This document shows positions 28,988 to 41,496 of a stretch of 64,000 bases of DNA, piece by piece. The notes under the pieces were generated by a model that searched no databases, had not been told where the DNA came from, and saw nothing but the letters and a program-made list of their open reading frames with translations. Source of the stretch: Aquabacterium sp. (GTDB taxonomy: Bacteria > Pseudomonadota > Gammaproteobacteria > Burkholderiales > Burkholderiaceae_C); contig JAHFQM010000002.1 of the NCBI GenBank assembly GCA_023266355.1, positions 248,001-312,000 on the forward strand, written 5' to 3'. The stretch's first letter is position 1. Each line of letters opens with the position of its first letter. The translations under genes were made by a program, and so were the position numbers.

Positions 28988-30292
28988 TCAAGTGGACCGG
29001 TTCAGGTGACCGAGTGCGCCCAGCGCCGCTTGCCGGCCGGTGGCCAGGCTGGCCGTGAGCAGGTAGCCGCCGGTGGGGGCTTCCCAGTCGAGCATTTCGC
29101 CAGCGCAGAACACTCCGGGCAGGGCACGCAGCATGAGGTGTGGGTCCAGCGCCTCGAAGCGCACGCCGCCGGCGGTGCTGATGGCCTCGTCCATGGGGCG
29201 GGCGGCCGACAGCGTGATCGGCAAGGCCTGCAGGGCCAGCGCCAGCCCATGCGGGTCGTTGAGCTGCTCGGGCGTCAGCAGCTCGTGCAGCAGCGCCATC
29301 TTCAGGCCTTGCAGGCCCAGGCGGCTCTTGAGGTGGGTGCTCAGGCTGCGCGGGCCACGGGCGCGGCGGGTTTCGGTCAGCACCGCCTCGGCGCTGTGCG
29401 AGGGCAGCAGGTTGAGGTGCACGGTGGCGCTGCCTTCGGCGGCGATGCGGTCGCGGATGGCCGCCGAGAAGGCGTAGATCAGGCTGCCTTCGACGCCGGT
29501 GTCCGTCAGGACGAACTCGCCTTGCTGCTGCCGGGTGTGACCTTGCAGGTCGGTGAAGCTCAGGCTGACGGGTTTGACCGGCTGTCCGGCAAAGCGGCTG
29601 CGCAGGTGTTCGCTCCAGTGCGCACGGTCGGGGCCGGTGGCGGCCACGTCGAAACCGCAATTGGCCGCGCGCAAAGGCGCCACATCGACGCCCTTGGCCT
29701 GCAGCCAGGGCAGCCAGGCGCCGTCGGAGCCCAGCCGCGACCAGCTGCCGCCGCCCAGGGCCAGCACCGTGGCCCGGGCATGGACGAGGCGCTCGCCGTC
29801 TGGCGTGGCCATGCGCAGCGCGGGGCTGTGACCTTCGGCGGCCGCATCGGCCCAGCCCAGCCAGCGGTGGCGCATGTGGAAGCGCACGCCTTGCTGGCGC
29901 AGGCGGTGCAGCCAGGCACGCAGCAGCGGCGCGGCTTTCAGGTCTGTGGGGAAGACGCGGCCGGAGCTGCCCACGAAGGTCTCGATGCCCAGGCCTTGGG
30001 CCCATGCGCGCAAGGCGTCGGGGCCGAATGCTTCCAGCAGCGGCGACAGCCACTCGCTGCGCTCGGCGAAACGCGCCTGGAAGCGCGGCAGGGGCTCGGA
30101 GTGGGTCAGGTTGAGGCCGCCACGGCCGGCCAGCAGGAATTTGCGGCCCACCGAGGGCTTGGTGTCGAACAGGTCCACCTGGACGCCGGACTGGGACAGC
30201 AACTCGGCGGCCATCAGGCCGGCGGGACCGCCACCGACGATGGCGACCTGGGTGGACAAGGGTGCAGAGGGGGAGGGCAGGGGGAGGCTCAC
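28988..30292 (-). CDS. HI0933/PP_4765-type flavoprotein
   Basis: NAD(P)/FAD-dependent oxidoreductase of unknown substrate, 434 residues. The FAD-binding fold opens with VAIVGGGPAGLMAAELLSQ. Other family marks are AGRGGLNLTHSEP near residue 65, a segment VLALGGGSWSRLGSDGAWL near 180, and the C-terminal STAGGVRFEALD and CAGEMLDWEAPTGGYLL. The start is taken as the GTG at 30292, one base after the stop codon of the gene upstream, since homology begins close to it; this suggests translational coupling. It sits at the end of a run with the DUF4124/glutaredoxin-like gene. Confidence 0.85.
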   Translation of the reverse strand: MSLPLPSPSAPLSTQVAIVGGGPAGLMAAELLSQSGVQVDLFDTKPSVGRKFLLAGRGGLNLTHSEPLPRFQARFAERSEWLSPLLEAFGPDALRAWAQGLGIETFVGSSGRVFPTDLKAAPLLRAWLHRLRQQGVRFHMRHRWLGWADAAAEGHSPALRMATPDGERLVHARATVLALGGGSWSRLGSDGAWLPWLQAKGVDVAPLRAANCGFDVAATGPDRAHWSEHLRSRFAGQPVKPVSLSFTDLQGHTRQQQGEFVLTDTGVEGSLIYAFSAAIRDRIAAEGSATVHLNLLPSHSAEAVLTETRRARGPRSLSTHLKSRLGLQGLKMALLHELLTPEQLNDPHGLALALQALPITLSAARPMDEAISTAGGVRFEALDPHLMLRALPGVFCAGEMLDWEAPTGGYLLTASLATGRQAALGALGHLNRST

Positions 30293-30293
30293 T

Positions 30294-30962
30294 TCAGAAA
30301 CGGATGCCGGCCGGCGTGTTGCCGGCGGGGGCCACGGGCGTGGTCGGGGTGCCAGGCGCGGCATCGGAGGCGCCGGACGCGCTGCCGGGCTTCGGTTCGA
30401 TGGGCACCAGCGGTGTGGCCGGGCTGTGCTGGTAGCCCGGCGGCAAGGCCGAGGTCGCAGGGTAGCCCGCGGCATCGAGGTAGGCGTTCCAGTCGCTGTG
30501 TTGCAGGCCGGAGAGCTGCTTTTGGCCGATGCGCACGGTGGGCAGCTGGTCCGTGGCCTCCTGGCTGCGGAACTGACGGATGTCTTCCGAGCTGGTCACG
30601 GTTTTTTCGGTGAAGGGCACACCGCGTGTCTTGAGCAACTGGCGCGCGGTGTCGCAGGGCGTGCAGTTGTTGCCCGTGTAGAGCGTGACCGGGAAGCGGC
30701 TGACGACCTTCTGCAGATCGTAGGGCAGGGCGTCGGCCGGGGTGCTGGCGCCATTGGCCTTGATCGCCTTGGCGGGCTTGTCCACCGGCGCGCGGTCGGT
30801 GTAGGTGACGCGGCCATCGGGGCCCACGACCTTGTACAGCGCCCAGGCCGGGCCGCTCAGCGAGGCCAGCAACCCGGCCAACAACGCAGGCAGGGCCAGC
30901 AGCGCGCCCGCGCCGACGCGGCGTGCTTTGACGGTTTCAGGGCGAAACAGGGGCAGGCGCAT
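30294..30962 (-). CDS. DUF4124 plus glutaredoxin-like domain exported protein
   Basis: A 222-residue protein with an N-terminal hydrophobic segment (ALLALPALLAGLLASLSGPA, probably a signal or anchor). A short DUF4124 segment follows (ALYKVVGPDGRVTYTDRAP, about 40-60). A thioredoxin/glutaredoxin fold comes next, with the redox motif TGNNCTPCDTARQLLKTRG (CTPC) near residue 95 and QLPTVRIGQKQLSG near 145. The C-terminal 50 residues are Pro/Ala/Thr-rich. It is likely a periplasmic thiol-disulfide protein, but the partner is unknown. It is translated just upstream of the flavoprotein and just downstream of the M3 peptidase. GGAG stands before the ATG. Confidence 0.82.
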   Translation of the reverse strand: MRLPLFRPETVKARRVGAGALLALPALLAGLLASLSGPAWALYKVVGPDGRVTYTDRAPVDKPAKAIKANGASTPADALPYDLQKVVSRFPVTLYTGNNCTPCDTARQLLKTRGVPFTEKTVTSSEDIRQFRSQEATDQLPTVRIGQKQLSGLQHSDWNAYLDAAGYPATSALPPGYQHSPATPLVPIEPKPGSASGASDAAPGTPTTPVAPAGNTPAGIRF

Positions 30963-30988
30963 GGTCGGGCTCCGGTGGTGTCGTGTGC

Positions 30989-33040
30989 TCAAGCCATGCC
31001 CTGGTGGCGCAGCAGGGCGTCGATGCTGGGTTCGCGGCCGCGGAAGGCCTTGAAGTTCTCCATGGCCGAGCGGCTGCCACCGGCTTCCAGGATGGCTTCG
31101 CGGTAGCGCCGGCCGACCTCGGCGTTGAGCACGCCCGCCTGCGGTGTGGCGGCTTCTTCGAAGGCCGCGTAGGCATCGGCCGACAGCACCTCGGCCCACT
31201 TGTAGCTGTAGTAGCCGGCCGCGTAGCCGCCCGCGAAGATGTGCGAGAAGCTGTGCTGGAAGCGGTTGAAGGCCGGCGGGATGTTCACGGCCACTTCCTG
31301 GCGGACGGCATCGACCAGGGCCTGGATGTCGGCCTCGGCACCCGGCTCGGCGTGCAGGCGCATGTCGAACAGCGAGAACTCGATCTGGCGCAGCGTCTGC
31401 ATGCCGCTCTGGAAGTTCTTGGCCGCGACCATCTTGTCGAACAAGGCGCGCGGCAGGTGGGCGCTGGTGTCGACGTGCGAGGTCAGCTTCTGCACCACGT
31501 CCCATTCCCAGCAGAAGTTCTCCATGAACTGGCTGGGCAGCTCGACCGCGTCCCATTCGACACCGCTGATGCCGGCCACGCCGATGTCATCGACCTGCGT
31601 GAGCATGTGGTGCAGGCCGTGGCCGAACTCGTGGAAGAGCGTGGTGACGTCGTCGTGCGTGAGCAGGGCGGGCTTGTCGCCCACGCCCTTGGCGTAGTTG
31701 CACACGAGGTGGGCCACGGGCGTTTGCGTCTGGCCGTTGTCAGGGCGGGCCCAGCGGCCGCGCACGTCGTCCATCCAGGCGCCGGGGCGCTTGCCGGCGC
31801 GGGCGTAGGGGTCCAGGTAGAACTGGCCCACCAGCTTGCCGGCGCGCTCGATGCGGAAGAAGCGCACCGACGCGTGCCACACGGGCGCCGAGTCGGGCGA
31901 GATGGCGACGTCGAACAGCTTTTCGATCAGGCCGAACAGGCCCTGGAGCACGGTCGGCTCGGTGAAATACTGTTTGACCTCCTGGTCGCTGAAGGCGTAG
32001 CGGGCTTCCTTGAGCTTCTCGCTCACGAAAGCCACGTCCCAGGCTTGCAGGTCGGCCAGGCCGCATTCCGTGCGGGCGAAGTCGCGCAGCTCGGCCATGT
32101 CTTTTTCGGCGTAGGGGCGAGCGCGCTTGGCCAGGTCACGCAGGAAGTCGGTGACCTGCTGGTGCGATTGGGCCATCTTGGGCACCAGGGAGACGTCGGC
32201 GAAGTTGGCGTAGCCCAGCAGGCGGGCCTCTTCCTGGCGCAGCGCGACGATTTCCTGCATCAGCACGGTGTTGTCGCGCTCGGGGGCGCCCAACTCGCTG
32301 GCGCGGGTGGCGTAGGCGCGGTACATCGCCTCGCGCAGCGCGCGGTTCGTGGCGTACTGCATGACCGGCAGGTAGCACGGCATGTGCAGGGTGAGCTTGT
32401 GGCCGTCTTTGCCGTCAGCTTCGGCCGCGGCGCGGGTGGCGGCTTGCACATCGTCCGGCACACCGACCAGCTCTTCGGTGCTGGCGAAGTGCGAGAAGGC
32501 GTCGGTGGCGTCCATCACGTGCTCGGAGAAGGCCTGCGACTTGGCCGCCTGCAGCTCCTGGATCTCGGCGAAGCGCTGCTTGGCCTCGCCTTGCAACTCG
32601 GCGCCACCCAGCACGAAGCCGCGCAGGGCGTTGTCCAGGGCGCGGCGGCGGGCCGCAGGCAGCTTGCGCCCGGCATCTGCCGCTTGGTCTGCCAGGTTCA
32701 AGGCCTTGTACTTGGCGTAGAGGTGCTCGTCGGCGCCCAGGCGGGTGTAGAACTCGGTCAGGCGCGGGATGTTCTCGTTGAAGGCGGCGCGCAACTCGGG
32801 CGTGTCGGCCACGGCGTTGAGGTGCCCGACGGCGCCCCAGGCACGGCCCAGGCGCTCGGTGGGCACGTCCAGCAGCAGGGACAGCGCATCGTAGTCGGCC
32901 GCCACGTCGGGCGAGGTGACTTTGGCCAGGGCGGCTTCCGATTCGGCCAGCAGCGCGTCCATGGCCGGGCTGACGTGCGCCGGCTGGATCTGGTCGAACA
33001 GGGGCAAGCCGGCGGTGTCGAGGAGGGGGTTGGTGCTCAT
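30989..33040 (-). CDS. prlC: M3-family oligopeptidase A
   Basis: Cytoplasmic zinc metallopeptidase (oligopeptidase A/PrlC, 683 residues) that degrades short peptides, including cleaved signal peptides. The zinc-binding HEXXH appears as [17 protein letters not shown] near residue 470. Its downstream Glu ligand lies in the block [20 protein letters not shown] near 495. The C-terminal [20 protein letters not shown] segment is also a family mark. Length is normal. Its ATG overlaps the folD stop codon by four bases, so the two genes are probably translationally coupled. Confidence 0.95.
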   Translation of the reverse strand: MSTNPLLDTAGLPLFDQIQPAHVSPAMDALLAESEAALAKVTSPDVAADYDALSLLLDVPTERLGRAWGAVGHLNAVADTPELRAAFNENIPRLTEFYTRLGADEHLYAKYKALNLADQAADAGRKLPAARRRALDNALRGFVLGGAELQGEAKQRFAEIQELQAAKSQAFSEHVMDATDAFSHFASTEELVGVPDDVQAATRAAAEADGKDGHKLTLHMPCYLPVMQYATNRALREAMYRAYATRASELGAPERDNTVLMQEIVALRQEEARLLGYANFADVSLVPKMAQSHQQVTDFLRDLAKRARPYAEKDMAELRDFARTECGLADLQAWDVAFVSEKLKEARYAFSDQEVKQYFTEPTVLQGLFGLIEKLFDVAISPDSAPVWHASVRFFRIERAGKLVGQFYLDPYARAGKRPGAWMDDVRGRWARPDNGQTQTPVAHLVCNYAKGVGDKPALLTHDDVTTLFHEFGHGLHHMLTQVDDIGVAGISGVEWDAVELPSQFMENFCWEWDVVQKLTSHVDTSAHLPRALFDKMVAAKNFQSGMQTLRQIEFSLFDMRLHAEPGAEADIQALVDAVRQEVAVNIPPAFNRFQHSFSHIFAGGYAAGYYSYKWAEVLSADAYAAFEEAATPQAGVLNAEVGRRYREAILEAGGSRSAMENFKAFRGREPSIDALLRHQGMA

Positions 33041-33897
33041 GCTGCGGCAGCGGCACGTTCGGCCGCTTCCATGGTGTTGACCAGCAACATGGTAATCGTC
33101 ATCGGGCCGACCCCGCCCGGCACGGGGGTGATGTGGCCTGCCACTTCCTTCACGCCAGCGAAGTCCACGTCGCCGCAGAGCTTGCCTTCGTCGTCGCGGT
33201 TCATGCCCACGTCGATGACCACGGCACCCGGCTTGACCATGTCAGCCGTCAGCACATTGCGCTTGCCCACGGCGGCGACCACGATGTCGGCCTGGCGGGT
33301 GTGGAAGGCCAGGTCGGCCGTGCCGCTGTGGGTGACGGTGACGGTGGCGTTGGCGGCCAGCAGCATCATCGCCATCGGTTTGCCGACGATGTTGGAGCGT
33401 CCGATCACCACCGCGTGCTTGCCACGCAGGTCCTTCATGCCGATGGATTCGAGCATCTTCATGCAACCGTAGGGCGTGCAGGCCTTGAAGCCGACTTCAC
33501 CGACCATCAAGGCGCCAGCGCTGGCCACGTGGAAACCATCCACGTCCTTCAGCGGCGAGATGGCTTCGATGACCTTGTGGTCGTCGATGTGCTTGGGCAG
33601 GGGCAGTTGCACCAGGATGCCGTGGATGCTCGGGTCGTTGTTGAGCGCCTCGACGCGTGCCAGCAGCTCGGCCTCGCTCAGCGTGGCCTCGTACTTCTCC
33701 AGCACCGACTTGAAGCCGGCGTCCTCGCACGCCTTGACCTTGTTGCGCACATAGACCTGGCTGGCCGGGTTGTCGCCCACCAGGACGACGGCCAGACCAG
33801 GCTTCGTGCCCTTGGCCGTGAGCGCGGCGGCGCGCTGGGCGACTTCGCCACGCAGTTGCTTGGACAGGGCGTTGCCGTCGATGAGTTGGGCGGTCAT
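33037..33897 (-). CDS. folD: Methylenetetrahydrofolate dehydrogenase/cyclohydrolase
   Basis: Bifunctional one-carbon enzyme that converts 5,10-methylene-THF to 10-formyl-THF with NADP+. It has 286 residues. Visible marks are [20 protein letters not shown] with the catalytic Lys in the next turn ([10 protein letters not shown]), [11 protein letters not shown] near residue 100, the nucleotide-binding [15 protein letters not shown] near 167, and the C-terminal [17 protein letters not shown]. It leads a folD-prlC pair. A terminator for the upstream regulator gene lies in the 94-base gap before it. Confidence 0.96.
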   Translation of the reverse strand: MTAQLIDGNALSKQLRGEVAQRAAALTAKGTKPGLAVVLVGDNPASQVYVRNKVKACEDAGFKSVLEKYEATLSEAELLARVEALNNDPSIHGILVQLPLPKHIDDHKVIEAISPLKDVDGFHVASAGALMVGEVGFKACTPYGCMKMLESIGMKDLRGKHAVVIGRSNIVGKPMAMMLLAANATVTVTHSGTADLAFHTRQADIVVAAVGKRNVLTADMVKPGAVVIDVGMNRDDEGKLCGDVDFAGVKEVAGHITPVPGGVGPMTITMLLVNTMEAAERAAAAA

Positions 33898-33932
33898 GGG
33901 GTGGGCTCCGAGGGGATTGAGGTTCAGGAATG

Positions 33933-33957
33933 GAAAAAGGCCGCGGTCGGCGGCCTT
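33933..33957 (-). terminator. Terminator of the two-component operon
   Basis: Read on the minus strand, GGCCGC and GCGGCC form a stem around a 5-base loop, followed by TTTTT. It lies between the response-regulator stop and folD. Confidence 0.85.
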
Positions 33958-33991
33958 CCATCGTGCGCAGCGCCGGGGCGCTGACCCAGAT

Positions 33992-34630
33992 TTACTTGGT
34001 GGCGCCGGCCGCAGGGGCGTTGGCGCCGAGGGCGATTTTCAGCAGGTCGGCCACGGTGTTGGCGTTGAGCTTTTCCATCACGTTGGCGCGGTGGGCTTCC
34101 ACCGTCTTGATGGAGATGCCCAGGTCATCCGCGATCTGCTTGTTCAGGCGGCCGGCGACGATGCGTTCCAGCACCTGGGCCTCGCGGGTGGTCAGGCGCG
34201 ACAGCAGGGCTTCGCGGCTGGCGGCTTCCTGCGATTGCGAGAAGGCGCTGCGGGCCTGGTCCAGCATGCGCTCGACCAGGGCGACCAGGGCGTCTTCCTT
34301 GAAAGGCTTCTCGATGAAGTCCATCGCGCCCTTCTTCATGGTGTTCACGGCCATGGGCACGTCGCCGTGACCCGTGATGAAGACGATGGGCAGCGGGGAC
34401 TTGCGCTCCAGCAGCTTGTCTTGCAGCTCCAGGCCGCTCATGCCGTCCATGCGGATGTCGGCGATCAGGCAGGCGACTTCGCGGGGGTCGAAGCGGGCAA
34501 GGAAGGACTCGGCCGATTCGAAGCAGCGCACGCGGTAGTCCTTGCCCTCCAGCAGCCATTGCAACGAGTCGCGCACGGCCTCGTCGTCATCCACCACGTA
34601 CACAGTGCCTTTTTTGGGGATCAAGCTCAT
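33992..34630 (-). CDS. FixJ/NarL-type response regulator
   Basis: A 212-residue response regulator. The receiver domain has the acidic pocket [10 protein letters not shown], the phospho-acceptor Asp in [15 protein letters not shown] near residue 57, and FIEKPF near 108 with the conserved Lys. A LuxR-type helix-turn-helix occupies about 140-200 ([20 protein letters not shown], then [20 protein letters not shown]). It pairs with the PAS sensor kinase upstream; the ATG overlaps the kinase stop codon. Because the pair is divergent from aceE, it may respond to carbon or redox state. That is inference from position only. Confidence 0.93.
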   Translation of the reverse strand: MSLIPKKGTVYVVDDDEAVRDSLQWLLEGKDYRVRCFESAESFLARFDPREVACLIADIRMDGMSGLELQDKLLERKSPLPIVFITGHGDVPMAVNTMKKGAMDFIEKPFKEDALVALVERMLDQARSAFSQSQEAASREALLSRLTTREAQVLERIVAGRLNKQIADDLGISIKTVEAHRANVMEKLNANTVADLLKIALGANAPAAGATK

Positions 34631-37212
34631 GGGTTGTCGGCAAGCAAATCGTTGGAGGGAGGCAGGCCCGAGTCGGCGAAGTCGGCCACGGCGCCGTTGT
34701 CAACGGGCAGGGTGAATGTGAAACGACACCCTGTCACCGATGGTCCATTGTAGATGTTCTCTGCCTTGATTCGGCCATGGTGGGACTCGATGATGGACCG
34801 GCAAAGACTCAGGCCTATCCCTAATCCCTCGGCCTTGGTCGAGTGGAAAGCCTCGAACAGGCGGGCCAGCATGTCTTCTTTCATGCCCGGGCCGCCGTCG
34901 GTCACGGAGAACTCGACGACCTGGCCTTGCTCTTCGGTTTTGCGCAGCTGCACGCGGAGGTCGATCAGGCGACGCGACTGTGGCATCTGTGCCGAATCGA
35001 TGGCTTCTGCTGCATTTTTCAGCAAGTTCAGCAGCACCTGCTCGATCAGGATGGGGTCGGCCATCAGCGGCGGCAGGCGGTTGGCCACGGCGGTGTTGAG
35101 CGTGACGCGGCGGCGCTTCATCTCGAAGACGGCGAGTTCCAGCACGGCGTCGGTGATGTCGCGCACGCGGCAGGGCTGGCGTTGCGGCTCGGAGCGCTTC
35201 ACGAACTGGCGGATGCGGTGGATGATCTGCCCAGCCCGCTGCGCCTGGCGCGAGGTCTTTTCCAGCGCGCCGACGAGTTGTTCGTTGTCGATGCTGCCGG
35301 CCTGCACGCGGCTGATCATGCCGCTGCAGTAGTTGGAGATGGCCGCCAGCGGCTGGTTGAGCTCGTGGGCCACGGTCGAGGCCATTTCGCCCATGGTGAT
35401 GAGGCGGCTGGTGAACTGGGACTTCTCGGCCTGGCGGGCGGCGGCTTCTTCGCTCTGGCGGCGCACGGTGACGTCGGTGGCGATCAGCATTTGCGCGAGG
35501 TTGCCGTCGGTCCATTGCACGTAGCGCGCGCGCACATCGAACCACTTCTGCACGCCTTCCATGAAGACTTCGCGGGTGTCGCTGCCGGCATTGGTCAAGG
35601 AGTGGGCTGGCAGACCGCCGAAGTCATCGACCGACTCGTCGCCGTCGATCACCTCGTCGGGCATGACCTGGCCGCCGGTGAGCTGCACGTGGGCGTCGGG
35701 GTTGGCGCCGAACCACAGGCGGTAGGAACGGTTGGCGAACAGCAGCTCGCCGCGCTGCACCGACACCACGGACACGGCCGCGTCCAGCCCTTCCAGCACC
35801 GTCGTGAAGCGTTCATGCGCTGCCGTGAGCTGGTCGCGCACGCGCTTGGCTTCGGTGATGTTGGTGACCGAGGTCATCCAGCCGGTCTGGTCGCCCTGGG
35901 CGTCGATCAGGGGCGAAACGTACATGCGGGCGTCGAACTGGCTGCCGTCGCGGCGCTGCATGACGACTTCGATGCCGCCCATGGGGCTGCGGCCCAGCAA
36001 TTCCTGCTGGAACATGCGGTTGAATTCTTCGAGGCGGTCTTTCGGCCAATAAGGGTAGGGCGGCACGCAGCCGATCAACTCTTCCTCCGAGAAGCCTGAC
36101 ATCGCACAGAAGGCCGGGTTCACGTAGGTGATGCGGCCTTCGAGGTCGATGGTGCGCATGCCGGTGAGCATGGAGTTTTCCATGGCGCGGCGGAAGTTGG
36201 TTTCCTGCACCAGTGTTTTCTGGATCTGCGAGCGGCGGCGCATGTGCCGCAGCGTGCCCATGAGCGTCCACAGCGTGAAGCCCGACAAAGCCACCACCAT
36301 CCAGAACAGGGTGTTGCCGATCAGGTTGGACGAGGTGCGGAACCCCATGCCGCGCAGGATCAGGCCGTTGCCCACCGGGGTGACGACGACGTCGTGCACG
36401 AAGGTGGGTTTGGCCGAGCGTTCGTTGGCGCCACCCACCGTGCTGGTGAGCACCACACCGCTGACTTCGACCAGGCTCATGGCGTGGCGGCTGACGATCT
36501 CGCGGGGCACCAGGTAGCGCATCAGCGATTCCAGCGCGTACTCGGTCACCAGGGTACCTGCGAAACCGTTGCGATCTACCAGGGGCATGTGCAGCTGGAT
36601 GGTCCGCGCGCCCTGGGCGTTGAGGTAGGGGCGCGAGTACACGGGCGAACCGCGCTCACGGGTCAGCTGGAAGGCCTGCATGGGCTCGCCGCCGGGGAAC
36701 TGCTCGCGCCAGTCCAGCCGGGTGTCTGCGGTGGTGTCGTCGGCAGGCGCGTCCGGGTCCATGGACAAACTCAGGGCGCTGCGGTAAGCCCGCACGCGGG
36801 CATCGGCCTGCACCCAGGTCACGCTGGTGACTTCTGGGCGGGCCCGCACAAAATCACCGGCTTGTCGGGTGAAAGCCTCGGTGCTGGCCGGTTTCATGGC
36901 AATTTCGCGGGCCATGCGCAGCAATTGCTCCTGGTTTTCCACCAGCCGCATCCGAATTTGCTGCTGCACGACCTCGGTGTCGCGTTTGACAGATTCCTGC
37001 TCGCGTTCGATTTCCTCGTTGCGCAGGTACCAAAAGGCCGCAATGATGGCCACGAGGAACAGCAGCACGGACACCAGCGGGCCCAGCGTGGCGTAGCGGT
37101 CCTGCTGGCTGGGCGTTTGTTTGCGCCACCAGCGCCAGAACAAGCGGCTGGTTTGCCCAGGAGGAGGTGGCGGCACCGGGCTGGGTGTTGGCGTGGAAGC
37201 GGAAAAAGACAT
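34627..37212 (-). CDS. PAS-domain sensor histidine kinase
   Basis: An 861-residue membrane kinase. A first membrane segment near residues 40-60 (VSVLLFLVAIIAAFWYL) is followed by an extracytoplasmic sensor region of about 250 residues. A second membrane segment (TLFWMVVALSGFTLWTLM) comes near 310. Two PAS domains follow (NSMLTGMRTIDLEGRITYVN, and a second near 470-580). The HisKA phospho-acceptor block is VAHELNQPLAAISNYC near 610, and the HATPase block includes DGGPGMKEDMLARLFEAFHS and GLGIGLSLCRSIIE. The start MSFSASTPTP was chosen because the longer frame overlaps the aceE promoter region. The ligand is unknown. Confidence 0.92.
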   Translation of the reverse strand: MSFSASTPTPSPVPPPPPGQTSRLFWRWWRKQTPSQQDRYATLGPLVSVLLFLVAIIAAFWYLRNEEIEREQESVKRDTEVVQQQIRMRLVENQEQLLRMAREIAMKPASTEAFTRQAGDFVRARPEVTSVTWVQADARVRAYRSALSLSMDPDAPADDTTADTRLDWREQFPGGEPMQAFQLTRERGSPVYSRPYLNAQGARTIQLHMPLVDRNGFAGTLVTEYALESLMRYLVPREIVSRHAMSLVEVSGVVLTSTVGGANERSAKPTFVHDVVVTPVGNGLILRGMGFRTSSNLIGNTLFWMVVALSGFTLWTLMGTLRHMRRRSQIQKTLVQETNFRRAMENSMLTGMRTIDLEGRITYVNPAFCAMSGFSEEELIGCVPPYPYWPKDRLEEFNRMFQQELLGRSPMGGIEVVMQRRDGSQFDARMYVSPLIDAQGDQTGWMTSVTNITEAKRVRDQLTAAHERFTTVLEGLDAAVSVVSVQRGELLFANRSYRLWFGANPDAHVQLTGGQVMPDEVIDGDESVDDFGGLPAHSLTNAGSDTREVFMEGVQKWFDVRARYVQWTDGNLAQMLIATDVTVRRQSEEAAARQAEKSQFTSRLITMGEMASTVAHELNQPLAAISNYCSGMISRVQAGSIDNEQLVGALEKTSRQAQRAGQIIHRIRQFVKRSEPQRQPCRVRDITDAVLELAVFEMKRRRVTLNTAVANRLPPLMADPILIEQVLLNLLKNAAEAIDSAQMPQSRRLIDLRVQLRKTEEQGQVVEFSVTDGGPGMKEDMLARLFEAFHSTKAEGLGIGLSLCRSIIESHHGRIKAENIYNGPSVTGCRFTFTLPVDNGAVADFADSGLPPSNDLLADNP

Positions 37213-37403
37213 CCTCGGATTATCGGTGCGGGATCCCACATCTGGAGGCCCCATTGATTTGGGTATAGTGCGCGGGTGCCGCAGCGCCACCCTGTTGCGC
37301 GCACACCTCGTTGCAACCGAAATCGCCCCGTTTATCCACGGCAAGCGATTGGCGGCTGTGGTCACACTCAGACCACATGCCAAATTCACTGGAGACTGAA
37401 CCC
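37213..37403. promoter_or_regulatory. Divergent promoter region between sensor kinase and aceE
   Basis: A 191-base non-coding region. A TATAGT at 37264-37269 is the best rightward -10 candidate, with only a weak -35 (TCTGGA, 37241-37246). GGAGAC at 37391-37396 is the aceE ribosome site. No PdhR-type operator was recognised. Confidence 0.35.
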
Positions 37404-40118
<2,715 letters not shown>

Positions 40119-40128
40119 GGACCTGGCC

Positions 40129-41487
40129 ATGGCATTGATTGAACTGACCGTCCCGGACATCGGGGACGTGAGCGACGCTGCGGTCATCGAACTGCTCGTC
40201 AAGCCGGGCGACACCATCCGCCCCGAACAAAGCCTCATCACCATCGAGTCCGACAAGGCCTCGATGGAGGTGCCCGCCTCGGTGGGCGGTGTGCTGAAAG
40301 AGCTGCGCCTGAAGCTGGGCGACAAGGTGAGCCAGGGCAGCATCGTGGGCGTGCTGGAGACGGCCGACGGTGCCACGACGGCATCCCCAGCCGCCGTGCC
40401 TGCTGCACCTGCTGCATCGGTGAGCCCTGCGCCTGCTGCCGCCGCGCCCGCTGCGGCACCGGCTGCCGCAGCTGTGGCAGCCACGGTGGCCGACCAGCCT
40501 CGCACCAGCCCGACCGCGGCCCTGCCGCCGGCCGAGCCCGCTGTCACTGGCACGCTGGCCCATGCCTCGCCCTCGGTGCGCCGTTTCGCGCGCGAGTTGG
40601 GCGTGGACGTGGCCAAGGTGCCCGGCACCGGCCCCAAGGGCCGCATCACCCAGGGCGATGTGCAGAACTTTGTCAAGGGCGTGATCGCCAAGGCCTCTCT
40701 GGCTGCGCCCGCCGCGGCTGGGTCGTCTGGCGCTGGCAGCGCTGATCTGGGTGGCATGACCCTGCTGCCCTGGCCCTCGGTGGACTTCACCAAGTTCGGC
40801 CCGGTGGAGCGCCAGCCGCTGTCGCGCATCAAGAAGATCTCGGGTGCGAACCTGCACCGCAACTGGGTGCGCATCCCGCACGTCACCAACAACGAGGAAG
40901 CCGACATCACCGAGCTGGAGGCCTTCCGCGTGCAGCTCAATGGCGAGCACGCCAAGGCCGGCACCAAGTTCACGCTGCTGGCCTTCCTGCTGAAGGCCTG
41001 TGCCGTGGCGCTGCGCAAGTTCCCGCAGTTCAATGCCTCGCTGGATGGCGATGACCTGGTGCTGAAGAACTACGTGCACATCGGCTTCGCGGCCGACACG
41101 CCCAATGGCCTGGTGGTGCCCGTCATCCGCGACGTGGACCAAAAGAGCCTGTCGCAGCTGGCGCTCGACACCGCTGCGCTGGCCGCCAAGGCCCGTGACG
41201 GCAAGCTCTCGCCGGCCGACATGCAGGGTGGGTGCTTCTCGATCAGCTCGCTGGGTGGCTTCGGAGGCACGACCTTCACGCCCATCATCAACGCGCCGGA
41301 AGTGGCCATCCTGGGCGTGTGCCGCTCGGCCATGAAGCCGGTGTGGGACGGCAAGGCCTTCCAGCCGCGCCTGATGGTGCCGCTGAGCTTGAGCTACGAC
41401 CACCGCGTCATCGATGGGGCGTCTGCGGCCAAGTTCAACGCGTATCTCGCCAGCTTGCTGGCCGATTTCCGCCGTGCGCTGGTCTGA
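40129..41487 (+). CDS. aceF: Dihydrolipoyllysine acetyltransferase E2 of pyruvate dehydrogenase
   Basis: E2 core that moves acetyl groups from lipoate to CoA. It has 452 residues with one lipoyl domain (modified Lys in [12 protein letters not shown] near residue 43), fewer than the three of E. coli. A long Ala/Pro linker follows, then the peripheral-subunit-binding domain (ASPSVRRFARELGVDVAKVP, near 145) and the catalytic domain ending with LSYDHRVIDGASAAKF. The loss of lipoyl domains from E2 may be balanced by the lipoyl domain fused to E3 just downstream. It starts 10 bases after aceE. Confidence 0.96.
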   Translation: MALIELTVPDIGDVSDAAVIELLVKPGDTIRPEQSLITIESDKASMEVPASVGGVLKELRLKLGDKVSQGSIVGVLETADGATTASPAAVPAAPAASVSPAPAAAAPAAAPAAAAVAATVADQPRTSPTAALPPAEPAVTGTLAHASPSVRRFARELGVDVAKVPGTGPKGRITQGDVQNFVKGVIAKASLAAPAAAGSSGAGSADLGGMTLLPWPSVDFTKFGPVERQPLSRIKKISGANLHRNWVRIPHVTNNEEADITELEAFRVQLNGEHAKAGTKFTLLAFLLKACAVALRKFPQFNASLDGDDLVLKNYVHIGFAADTPNGLVVPVIRDVDQKSLSQLALDTAALAAKARDGKLSPADMQGGCFSISSLGGFGGTTFTPIINAPEVAILGVCRSAMKPVWDGKAFQPRLMVPLSLSYDHRVIDGASAAKFNAYLASLLADFRRALV

Positions 41488-41496
41488 GGGGACGAC

